6,998 bases of DNA, taken from positions 1 to 6,998 of the forward strand of contig JANTFQ010000126.1 in assembly GCA_024763405.1 (NCBI GenBank), written 5' to 3'. Origin of the DNA: Calditrichaceae bacterium (lineage in GTDB: Bacteria > Calditrichota > Calditrichia > Calditrichales > Calditrichaceae). Positions 1 to 5,206 of the stretch are shown in pieces. The notes below the pieces were generated by a model, which ran no database searches, was not told the origin of the DNA, and saw nothing but the letters and a program-made list of their open reading frames with translations. A program made the position numbers and the translations under genes. Numbering within the stretch: position 1 is the stretch's first letter; each line of letters begins with the position of its first letter.

Positions 1-160
1 GTTCCCATGCTGTTGTACTTCCAGTATCATTGTTAGGACTGGCACGGATATATCCACCAACAATACCACCATCAACTTTATGATCTCGCATCTTATTCGT
101 AGTAATTGAACCATCATCATCAGTAAAAGACAGAATTGCATCATCAATGGTTTGTGTCAT
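1..160 (-). CDS. Unrecognised protein, N-terminal 53 residues only (runs off window)
   Basis: Reading the minus strand from the ATG at 160-158 gives an open frame to the window edge, beginning MTQTIDDAILSFTDDDG. The start is well supported: an in-frame TAG lies six codons upstream (178-176) with no other start codon between. The ATG overlaps the stop of the upstream gene as ATGA (160-157), the usual sign of translational coupling. A weak Shine-Dalgarno-like GGTGA (172-168) sits seven bases ahead. The visible part is acidic and Gly/Asp/Thr rich (DDDG, VDGGIVGG), has no signal peptide or membrane segment, and matches no family I recognise. The tight coupling suggests it works with, or is produced alongside, the predicted exported protein at 157-915. 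Everything beyond residue 53 is outside the window. Confidence 0.7.
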   Translation of the reverse strand, partial: MTQTIDDAILSFTDDDGSITTNKMRDHKVDGGIVGGYIRASPNNDTGSTTAWE

Positions 161-915
161 TTCAACTTCACCATCCTAATAGCCTTATTGAAATACGGAG
201 TCTGAAGAAGGCCAATGTAAACACCCGAAGCTGTTTCTTGATTCTTATCATCAAGACCATTCCACCTAACAGAATAATTTCTTGGTCCATTTTGGTTTTC
301 GTCAACAAGAGTTTTGATAAACTGACCAGCCATATTGTATATTTTGAGAGAGACCTGAGAGGGTTTATGAATTTTATATTCAATATTTGTTGGGCCATTG
401 AAGGGATTAGGATAATTATTGCTAAGCTGAGGGGACTTAATAACTGGAGGAAGAGTATCTTTGATGCCCACTGGAACATCAGAAAAAACCATTTCAAGAT
501 TGGCTGATTCGCCAACTTGACCTTTCGCAAAACGAACATTGACATATTTTTTCAAAGGGTTGTCTGCATCAGTTGTGATAGTCCATGAAGGACTCACTTT
601 TCCCTCAGCTCCTTTGACACCAAAATAGAATGGAGCGTTTTCATATGGCAGGATTACTTCATAACGATGCTCATACGCCAGGGGTTTATTAGGTGCCAGT
701 CCCATGTCAGGAGCTATTGTCTCATCAGGCATTTCAGGAGAGAAGGTAATGGAACCAACTGAATCAGCAAAAAGTTTTTTACCGGAACTAAAAACCTCTA
801 TTCCGGAAAGAATTGAATAACTTAAAACAATTTTCCCTGCATATTTAATTATTGAAGAATTAAACTCTCTCCGGGTAAAACTATTTTCCAGGAATGACAG
901 GCTGTTTTGCGGCAT
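157..915 (-). CDS. Predicted exported protein with Tat-like N-terminus and T9SS-like C-terminal sorting tail
   Basis: This is a 252-residue protein of unknown core function. Residues 14-18 (TRREF) resemble a Tat twin-arginine motif. A moderately hydrophobic stretch follows (about 21-42), then a likely cleavage area near 'FADSVG' (49-54). Residues about 55-155 form a domain I cannot assign, probably beta-rich. Residues about 164-252 match the FlgD-Ig-like / type IX secretion sorting tail: NNYPNPFN (166-173), a beta-strand run with KIYNMAGQ (191-198), VRWNG, ASGVY (229-233) and the terminal basic MVKLK. The family role is export across the inner membrane and then T9SS-dependent secretion or surface attachment; that this copy does so is inferred. 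The start is the ATG at 915 with AGCGAGG about ten bases upstream. It is the first gene of a minus-strand pair and overlaps the next by 4 nt. A Sec signal is an alternative reading of the N-terminus. Confidence 0.85.
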   Translation of the reverse strand: MPQNSLSFLENSFTRREFNSSIIKYAGKIVLSYSILSGIEVFSSGKKLFADSVGSITFSPEMPDETIAPDMGLAPNKPLAYEHRYEVILPYENAPFYFGVKGAEGKVSPSWTITTDADNPLKKYVNVRFAKGQVGESANLEMVFSDVPVGIKDTLPPVIKSPQLSNNYPNPFNGPTNIEYKIHKPSQVSLKIYNMAGQFIKTLVDENQNGPRNYSVRWNGLDDKNQETASGVYIGLLQTPYFNKAIRMVKLK

Positions 916-941
916 AAGAACGAAACCTCGCTTTACATTTT

Positions 942-973
942 CAAATATATAAATGAATAATTAAAAAAAGCAA
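942..973 (-). promoter_or_regulatory. Putative promoter for the minus-strand exported-protein gene
   Basis: On the minus strand, TTG (973-971) is followed after 21 bases by TATATTTG (949-942). This matches the Bacteroidota vegetative pattern TTG-N17-23-TAnnTTTG. It also reads as a looser sigma-70 type TTGCTT-N18-TATATT. It ends 26 bases before the ATG at 915, leaving room for a short leader with the AGCGAGG ribosome site. This is a match by eye in AT-rich DNA, with no experimental support. Confidence 0.4.
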
Positions 974-1083
974 CTAATAATTCTGAGATAAAATTTTAGT
1001 ATATCTTATTGGTCTAAAAAGCGGTTGATCTGCGTAAAATAATCTTATATTTAATTTTTAAGTTAAAATTTAAACAGCACATT

Positions 1084-1114
1084 TTGATTCAGAACGTTGT
1101 TTTATATATATTTC
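1084..1114 (+). promoter_or_regulatory. Putative promoter for the receiver-PATAN-ODP gene
   Basis: TTGATT (1084-1089), a 17-base spacer and TATATT (1107-1112) fit a sigma-70 layout. The same bases read as TTG-N20-TATATTTC, one mismatch from the Bacteroidota -7 element. Transcription would start near 1120 and give a leader of about 50 bases before the TTG start at 1174. Confidence 0.4.
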
Positions 1115-1153
1115 CGATTATTTATTAAAGCCGGATATATAGAAAACATTTTT

Positions 1154-1177
1154 ATGCCAATGGGAGCTTATCGTTGA
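1154..1177 (+). other. Possible seven-codon leader ORF overlapping the next start
   Basis: ATG at 1154 opens a tiny frame encoding MPMGAYR and stops with TGA at 1175-1177, overlapping the TTG start of the long gene (1174-1176) as TTGA. Its second ATG is at 1160. It could couple initiation at the weak TTG codon. I see no clear ribosome site of its own in the T-rich sequence just ahead, and a seven-codon frame arises easily by chance. Confidence 0.2.
1162..1166 (+). promoter_or_regulatory. Ribosome binding site deciding the TTG start at 1174
   Basis: GGGAG lies seven bases before TTG at 1174. The two nearby ATGs (1154 and 1160) are in another frame that stops at 1177, so they cannot start the receiver protein. 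The TTG start places the first receiver beta-strand (KKVILLVDDEE) at residues 4-14, as expected for an N-terminal REC domain. Confidence 0.7.
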
Positions 1178-2967
1178 AATCTAAAAAAGTGATTCTGTTA
1201 GTTGATGATGAAGAAACAATTCTGTTTTCCCTGCAGCGCATTATGGAGCTTTCGGGCGAATTTGAAATACTCACTGCAGCAAACGGCAAGGAGGCCCTGA
1301 AACGAATAAAACGTATGATCCCGGATTTGATTTTATCGGATATTGCCATGCCCGAAATGGACGGTCTGGAATTATGCCGCAAGATCCGCAGTAACGAAAT
1401 CACACGCAATATCCCTTTCATCTTTCTTACCGCCAAACGTGATTTAATGATCGATGGCTTTAAGGCAGGCGGCGATGATTTTATTATAAAGCCGTTTACC
1501 TTTGACGAGGTGATGGTAAAAATAGAAGCGATGTTCCGGCGGGTACGCCAGAGTCAGGAGCAGGCCAACCAGATTAAAGGGGAACTGAAAGAGTATGGGC
1601 TGGATCAGGTATTAAAAATCTGCGCCAAAAAAAGCATCAGCGGAACGATAATCTTGCAGAAAAAAGGACAGGTCGGCGAGATTGAACTGGAACGCGGTGA
1701 TATCGCCAAAATTACCTTTAAGGATTTTGATGAAAATGCCGCCCTCGATGAACTGCGCAGCTGGAACACCGGAATCTTTGTCATCCGTCCCCTCGGCGAA
1801 AAATTAAGGCCGGAATTTTTAGCGGCGTATTCCAAAGAAAAACGCAGTTATAAATTAGATGAAGCGGTGGAAATTGCAGCCGGTACCTGGTGGGTTGGGC
1901 GGCGGAATCCTAAGTCGCTGCTGCAGCAAAATGTCTATCTGCGCCGTTTCCGGCAGGAAGAAAATGCACTTAATTATTTAATCGATCCCGGCGGCCCGGC
2001 GGATTTCCCGTTTATTTCAAAAAAAATCTCCGCCCTTCTCGGCAGTATTTCTAAGGTGCATTTGTACAGTCTGCACAGTTCGGATCCCGGGGTGTGTATG
2101 AATGCCATTTATCTGCGTAAGACTAATACCAAAGCGGTATGCATCACCAGCGAAGATAACTGGAGTCAGATCATTCACTATGAAATTCATCCCAAAAGCG
2201 TAAAACTGATCAATAATTTTAAGGATAACCGCGCCCCGCTCTCCACCGGTCACACGCTGCAGTACGTACCCATCCCGTTTTGTTGTGAAAAAGGATCGTT
2301 TATGACCTATGATCCTGAAACCCGGGTACTCTTTTCGGGCGATTTATTAAGCGGGTTAAACAGCGCCGTACAGGAAGATCGCCTTTATGCCCAGGAAGAA
2401 GATTGGGACGGTATCCGGGCGTATCATCAGCGTTATATGCCTTCGTCAAAAGCCCTGCAGGCCGCGGTAGACCAGATCAGCGCGCTGAAGCCGGCTCCGT
2501 TGATCATTGCACCGCAGCACGGAATGATTTTGAGGGGTACTATAATGGAGCAGATTTTAGAAAAGCTCTATTATCTCGAAACCGGTGTCGATTTAATGGA
2601 TTCGGAAAAAGAAGCAGATTCGATGAAAGCGTATATCGAAGTATGCAATGATTTTTTAAAGGAGAGTTCTTCTTTTATACCAATCGATAGAATCAAACAA
2701 AAGCTGGTGGAAGATACCGGTTTGCTCTCCAACTGTTCATTTAAAGATGGTATTATCGAAGATATTTATCATAATCCACAAGAAACTTTCGAACATCTCG
2801 TGATGACGGTAGTAGAGAGTGAAGAAGCCTCTGTCAACAACCAATTGAAATCCTTTGCTATGAAACAGGTGCACGCCAAGGGGCTGCCTATGCCTAATTT
2901 ATCCTGGGATTCCGATCCTACCCTGACCACAAGTCCCGCCAAGTTGTTTGATGAGAAAAAACAATAA
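1174..2967 (+). CDS. Response regulator: REC - PATAN (DUF4388) - degenerate flavodiiron-like (ODP/MBL fold) protein
   Basis: This 597-residue cytoplasmic signalling protein has no DNA-binding domain visible. Residues 4-122 are a receiver domain with acidic pocket D11/D12, phospho-acceptor D56 (ILSDIAMPEMDG), T86 and K106 (KPF), all intact. Residues about 133-208 resemble a PATAN/DUF4388 interaction domain (GxL, SGTIILQKKGQVGEI, then a glycine before the final strand). Residues about 228-455 resemble the metallo-beta-lactamase-fold ODP domain of flavodiiron proteins: YLIDPGG (268-274), the LHSSDPGV loop (300-307), LFSGD (386-390) and PQHG (447-450). D304, D390 and H449 sit at ligand-like positions. 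By eye, other expected diiron ligands are replaced: G306 where Asp is usual and C371 where His is usual, with the first His absent or shifted by one. Residues 456-597 are not recognised. The family role is oxygen, NO or redox sensing coupled to phosphorelay; whether this copy binds metal is uncertain. It appears to be transcribed alone. No cognate kinase is visible. Confidence 0.93.
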   Translation: MKSKKVILLVDDEETILFSLQRIMELSGEFEILTAANGKEALKRIKRMIPDLILSDIAMPEMDGLELCRKIRSNEITRNIPFIFLTAKRDLMIDGFKAGGDDFIIKPFTFDEVMVKIEAMFRRVRQSQEQANQIKGELKEYGLDQVLKICAKKSISGTIILQKKGQVGEIELERGDIAKITFKDFDENAALDELRSWNTGIFVIRPLGEKLRPEFLAAYSKEKRSYKLDEAVEIAAGTWWVGRRNPKSLLQQNVYLRRFRQEENALNYLIDPGGPADFPFISKKISALLGSISKVHLYSLHSSDPGVCMNAIYLRKTNTKAVCITSEDNWSQIIHYEIHPKSVKLINNFKDNRAPLSTGHTLQYVPIPFCCEKGSFMTYDPETRVLFSGDLLSGLNSAVQEDRLYAQEEDWDGIRAYHQRYMPSSKALQAAVDQISALKPAPLIIAPQHGMILRGTIMEQILEKLYYLETGVDLMDSEKEADSMKAYIEVCNDFLKESSSFIPIDRIKQKLVEDTGLLSNCSFKDGIIEDIYHNPQETFEHLVMTVVESEEASVNNQLKSFAMKQVHAKGLPMPNLSWDSDPTLTTSPAKLFDEKKQ

Positions 2968-2986
2968 GCGGATTTCGTTGCTTATT
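2963..2986 (+). terminator. Possible terminator hairpin overlapping the stop codon
   Basis: AATAAGC (2963-2969) pairs perfectly with GCTTATT (2980-2986) around a ten-base loop. The stem begins inside the TAA stop (2965-2967). The bases after it (ATTTATTG) are only moderately T-rich and the stem is AT-heavy, so intrinsic termination is plausible but weak. Confidence 0.35.
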
Positions 2987-3001
2987 ATTTATTGAATAGC
3001 A

Positions 3002-3025
3002 CCCGGCAAAAGCGACAATGCCGGG
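3002..3025. terminator. GC-rich hairpin after the response regulator gene
   Basis: CCCGGCA (3002-3008) and TGCCGGG (3019-3025) form a perfect seven-pair, G+C-rich stem with a ten-base loop, 35 bases after the stop. No T-tract follows on either strand. It may therefore be a Rho-assisted or 3'-end-protecting structure rather than a classical terminator. Confidence 0.4.
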
Positions 3026-3213
3026 ACATAAAATCAGGCTATAAACCTCATTTACAACTTGATTTGAAATCCATAAACTATTAGAACAGAAGTGGTCTTG
3101 CTCGGGGTTTTAATTCTTTCTATTCAGTTGTTTCCAAATTTTCATCCCTCAAATCAGGAAAAATACCGTAGCCCGTGGATAATCCTAAGGGGATTGCGTT
3201 GTTACCGAAAAAT

Positions 3214-3279
3214 AGGACCATTTTTATATACATCGTGGAATAGTCCGGACTAATTAGCGATGTGTCTAAAAATGGTACT
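3214..3279. repeat. 66-bp interrupted palindrome (potential cruciform / RNA hairpin)
   Basis: The left arm 3214-3235 and right arm 3258-3279 pair at 19 of 22 positions. The arms share the core ACCATTTTTA / TAAAAATGGT. Between them, the perfect palindrome TAGTCCGGACTA (3241-3252) has exactly the same centre (3246.5). Only two five-base strips (3236-3240 and 3253-3257) are largely unpaired. As RNA it could form one long stem with an internal bulge; as DNA it could be a large dyad for a protein. It ends where the putative -35 of the next gene begins. I recognise no named repeat family and see no flanking target duplication. Confidence 0.8.
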
Positions 3280-3306
3280 TGCCTTTCTGTATTATTTTCA
3301 TATATT
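3279..3306 (+). promoter_or_regulatory. Putative promoter for the DUF4143 ATPase gene
   Basis: TTGCCT (3279-3284), 16 bases and TATATT (3301-3306) fit sigma-70 spacing. The same site reads TTG-N19-TATATTTA, one mismatch from the Bacteroidota -7 element. The site touches the right end of the palindrome at 3214-3279, so anything binding there, or its extrusion, could affect promoter use. Confidence 0.4.
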
Positions 3307-3332
3307 TAAGAAAATAGACTTAAGGAAATATT

Positions 3333-4532
3333 GTGGAAAGAATATATGATAATTTGCTCAAGGATCATTTTTTAAACAATAATCAGATGGCGTTTATCAG
3401 TGGCCCGAGGCAGGTGGGAAAGACGACTACCTCAAAAGCGCTATTCGAGAATCCCATTTATATCAATTATGATAATCAGAATGATCGTTTTTTGTTAAGT
3501 CGGGGGATTAAAGCGCTAACCGATAATTATCAGCTTGATGATATTACGAACAGAGGGCGTCATATTGTATTTGATGAAATACATAAACACCGAAAATGGA
3601 AATTGTTTCTAAAAGGTTTTTATGATCTTGAAAAAGAGCGTTATAAAATATCGGTTACGGGCAGCGCCAGATTAAATATATATAAAACAGGCGGCGATAG
3701 TTTAATGGGCCGGTATTTTAATTATCGAATGCATCCTTTATCGGTAGCGGAATTAATTTCTTCAAATTTTAGTGAAGACTTAATTAAACCTCCCCGGAAA
3801 ATAGAAGAAGCAGAGCTTACACATTTAATGCATTTTGGTGGTTTCCCGGAACCCTTCTTAAAAAATAATAGACGCTTTTATAATCGCTGGAAAAATTTAA
3901 GATTAGAGCAAGTGTTTAAGGAAGATATTAGAGAAATATCTAATGTTCAGGAAATAAATCAGATTGGTATGTTGGCGGAACTTATTAACTACCAATGCGG
4001 CCAGCTGATTAACTATAGTTCTCTTGCCGCCGTTCTAAATGTTTCGCCGGATTCTATACGCCGTTGGATAGATTTGTTAGAGCATTTATATTTTGTGTTT
4101 ACGATACGGCCCTGGTATAAAAACATTCCTAAAACGCTTCGCAAACAGCCGAAAATATTTCTATGGGATTGGAGTTTAATCCGTGAAGAGGGCGCCCGTA
4201 ACGAAAATTTTGTCGCTTCTCATCTTTTAAAAGCAGTGCATTTTTGGAACGATGCCGGATTTGGGCAGTTTGGCCTCTATTTTCTACGTGATAAAAATAA
4301 AAGAGAAGTCGATTTCTTAATTGTTAAAGACAATATTCCCTGGATATTAGTGGAAGTAAAATCGGCAAATAATAAGTCGATTTCACCATCGTTGCATTAT
4401 TTTTCGAACCTGCTGAATGTTGAACATTCTTTCCAGCTTTACTTCAGCCACGATTTTGCTGAGATGGATTGTTTTAGTGTACGTACCCCGGTCCGGGTAC
4501 CGGTTGCATTATTTCTTTCGCAGTTAGTTTAA
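3333..4532 (+). CDS. Solitary AAA-type ATPase with DUF4143 domain
   Basis: This is a 399-residue protein of the widespread 'ATP-binding protein, DUF4143' family, whose cellular role is poorly defined. Walker A is GPRQVGKTT (24-32, K30/T31) and Walker B is IVFDEIH (78-84, D81/E82). A sensor-like TGSAR lies at 109-113. The family signature GRYFNYRMHPLSVAEL (126-141) and FGGFPEPF (168-175) follow. A winged-helix-like segment, SYSSLAAVLNVS in family terms, occupies about 227-255. The C-terminal DUF4143 part has REVDFLI (324-330) and LVEVKS (339-344); D327, E341 and K343 fit a PD-(D/E)XK nuclease-like core. Start: GTG at 3333 with AAGGA six bases upstream. Length is normal and no frame is broken. 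No toxin, antitoxin or transposase partner is adjacent. It looks more A+T rich than its neighbours (21 G/C in the 60 bases from 3421 versus 37 in the 60 from 6601), compatible with recent acquisition. Confidence 0.93.
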   Translation: MERIYDNLLKDHFLNNNQMAFISGPRQVGKTTTSKALFENPIYINYDNQNDRFLLSRGIKALTDNYQLDDITNRGRHIVFDEIHKHRKWKLFLKGFYDLEKERYKISVTGSARLNIYKTGGDSLMGRYFNYRMHPLSVAELISSNFSEDLIKPPRKIEEAELTHLMHFGGFPEPFLKNNRRFYNRWKNLRLEQVFKEDIREISNVQEINQIGMLAELINYQCGQLINYSSLAAVLNVSPDSIRRWIDLLEHLYFVFTIRPWYKNIPKTLRKQPKIFLWDWSLIREEGARNENFVASHLLKAVHFWNDAGFGQFGLYFLRDKNKREVDFLIVKDNIPWILVEVKSANNKSISPSLHYFSNLLNVEHSFQLYFSHDFAEMDCFSVRTPVRVPVALFLSQLV

Positions 4533-4687
4533 ACCGGAAGGACCAAAATTTATTGTTATACCAATAGAGATTTTCTTTGTTTATTCACGATCTATATATT
4601 AAAATAGGTAGATACACAGGGGTTTCATAAGTGAAATATTCCGCCGATAAAAAACGTTTTCAGAAGCTGGATTGTATACTCGAACAA

Positions 4688-4711
4688 AAGTGGTTTTCTT
4701 TTTAACCATTT
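4688..4711 (+). terminator. Possible terminator hairpin downstream of the ATPase gene
   Basis: AAGTGGTT (4688-4695) pairs with AACCATTT (4704-4711), eight pairs including one G-U, around a T-rich eight-base loop. CGTCTTTT follows, a partial T-tract. It lies 155 bases after the ATPase stop, so it may instead be part of the upstream region of the pterin operon. Confidence 0.25.
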
Positions 4712-4740
4712 CGTCTTTTCGGTTATGCCGATATTCCCAT

Positions 4741-4768
4741 TTGCAAACCAATTGTTGATTGGTATAAT
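4741..4768 (+). promoter_or_regulatory. Putative promoter of the pterin operon
   Basis: TTGCAA (4741-4746), 16 bases and a perfect TATAAT (4763-4768) form a good sigma-70-like site. A dyad ACCAAT-N5-ATTGGT (4747-4763) fills the spacer and could be an operator. One difficulty is that initiation about seven bases after TATAAT would fall inside the AAAGG ribosome site (4771-4775) of the first gene and leave a leader of about eight bases. Either the mRNA is nearly leaderless or the real promoter lies further upstream. Confidence 0.4.
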
Positions 4769-4782
4769 AAAAAGGTAACACA

Positions 4783-5205
4783 ATGTCTGCTCAGGTAACC
4801 ATTACAAAAAAATTTGAATTTTCGGCCAGCCACCGTTACTGGCGCGAGGATTGGTCGGAAGAAAAAAATAACGCGGAGTTTGGTCTTTGCGTCAGTCCTT
4901 ATGGACACGGCCATAATTACGACCTGCACGTAACGGTCAGCGGACGTATCCATCCGCAAACCGGAATGATAATAAATTTAAGCCGGCTTAAAGAACTGGT
5001 AAATGAAGTGGTTAATCAATTTGACCATAAATTTTTAAATATAGACACACCCTGGTTTAAAGAAACCATTCCCACCACCGAAAATATTGCGCTGGTTTTA
5101 TTTGAACTGATCGATGAAAAGCTTAAATCTTTGCCCGATATTTATTTAAAGCGCATCCGTCTTTATGAAAAGGCGGATTTATATGCCGATGTCTGGAAGG
5201 ATTAA
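4783..5205 (+). CDS. 6-pyruvoyltetrahydropterin synthase / QueD family protein (copy A)
   Basis: This 140-residue member of the PTPS/QueD fold converts 7,8-dihydroneopterin triphosphate to 6-pyruvoyl-tetrahydropterin (PTPS) or 6-carboxy-tetrahydropterin (QueD). Zinc ligands are H17 (SASHRYW), H42 and H44 (YGHGHNY). The catalytic Cys is C36, six residues before H42 as in animal PTPS. The Asp-His pair is D81/H82 (QFDHKFL), and the pterin-binding Glu is probably E129 (LYEK). TGMIINLSRLK (60-70) resembles the TGMVMNL.DLK of animal PTPS more than the usual QueD 'G.V.DF.DLK'. Start: ATG at 4783 with AAAGG seven bases upstream. It is the first gene of a four-gene operon; the next gene begins one base after its stop. 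With folE and an SDR beside it and no queC, queE or queF, a biopterin-type role is favoured, but QueD activity cannot be excluded. Confidence 0.93.
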   Translation: MSAQVTITKKFEFSASHRYWREDWSEEKNNAEFGLCVSPYGHGHNYDLHVTVSGRIHPQTGMIINLSRLKELVNEVVNQFDHKFLNIDTPWFKETIPTTENIALVLFELIDEKLKSLPDIYLKRIRLYEKADLYADVWKD

Positions 5206-5206
5206 A

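Larger units (their letters stand above)
916..1173. other. AT-rich divergent intergenic spacer
   Basis: This 258-base spacer lies between the minus-strand gene pair and the plus-strand receiver-domain gene. It is strongly A+T rich, with long A and T runs. It holds one promoter-like site for each direction (listed separately). It also contains a perfect AT-only palindrome TAAAATTTTA (989-998) and an imperfect AT-rich dyad around 1049-1074. I see no open frame of substance and no RNA gene. The dyads are what low-complexity AT DNA readily gives, so I do not call them operators. Confidence 0.6.
2968..3332. other. 365-base intergenic spacer before the ATPase gene
   Basis: No convincing open frame is seen on either strand. 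From left to right it holds two hairpins near 2963-3025 and about 140 bases (3026-3168) in which I find nothing. A partial dyad at 3172-3192 pairs CCC/GGG and GGAT/ATCC and faintly recalls REP-type hairpins. A 66-bp interrupted palindrome (3214-3279) and a promoter-like site abutting it complete the spacer. Several small inverted structures and no gene would fit a spacer that has received small mobile or repeat elements, but no target duplication is evident. Confidence 0.55.
4549..4774. repeat. Inverted-repeat pair bounding a non-coding 226-base segment
   Basis: The left copy 4549-4565 and the reverse complement of the right copy 4758-4774 agree at 14 of 17 positions. This includes the perfect ten-base match TTATACCAAT (4556-4565) / ATTGGTATAA (4758-4767). 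The pair brackets nearly the whole spacer, as terminal repeats of a small non-autonomous element would. No target-site duplication is evident and the repeats are AT-rich, so chance or regulatory use remains possible. Confidence 0.3.
4533..4782. other. 250-base spacer upstream of the pterin operon
   Basis: There is no convincing gene here. It contains a distant inverted-repeat pair near its two ends (4549-4565 and 4758-4774), a perfect AAAACGTTTT palindrome (4651-4660), a hairpin that could end transcription of the ATPase gene (4688-4711), a short dyad ACCAAT-N5-ATTGGT (4747-4763) and a promoter-like site. I looked for preQ1 and tetrahydrofolate riboswitch cores because of the downstream pterin genes and did not see either. 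Confidence 0.5.

Noticed and set aside
136..545. Open frames of 123 residues (plus strand) and 125 residues (minus strand, other frame) inside 136-545
   Set aside because: Both are shadows of the exported-protein gene on the minus strand, whose frame carries the recognisable NYPNPFN...MVKLK tail. They have no family-like motifs or ribosome sites.
1152..2651. Several 76-94 residue frames on both strands within the response regulator gene
   Set aside because: The 597-residue frame carries the REC and ODP motifs throughout; the others are overlapping frames with no independent support.
3172..3192. REP- or IS200-like hairpin in the spacer before the ATPase
   Set aside because: Pairing is limited to CCC/GGG and GGAT/ATCC with unpaired bases between. 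The resemblance is from memory only and no transposase is near.
4533..4782. Pterin- or queuosine-related riboswitch upstream of the pterin operon
   Set aside because: No preQ1 or tetrahydrofolate aptamer core could be recognised in this spacer, and the predicted leader is very short.
2968..4782. Possible defence island or toxin-antitoxin module around the DUF4143 ATPase
   Set aside because: The ATPase stands alone between non-coding spacers. No nuclease, methylase, toxin or antitoxin gene adjoins it, so a defence role is not supported here.
4599..4959. Minus-strand frames of 60 and 78 residues across the spacer and the start of PTPS copy A
   Set aside because: No clear ribosome site, no protein-like motif, and one overlaps a well-supported gene. 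They begin at the pterin gene start region only because of AT-rich composition.
5165..5206. Upstream ATG (5165) as the start of PTPS copy B
   Set aside because: It would add 14 non-family residues and overlap copy A by 41 bases. ATG 5207 has GGAAGG six bases ahead and gives the normal family length.
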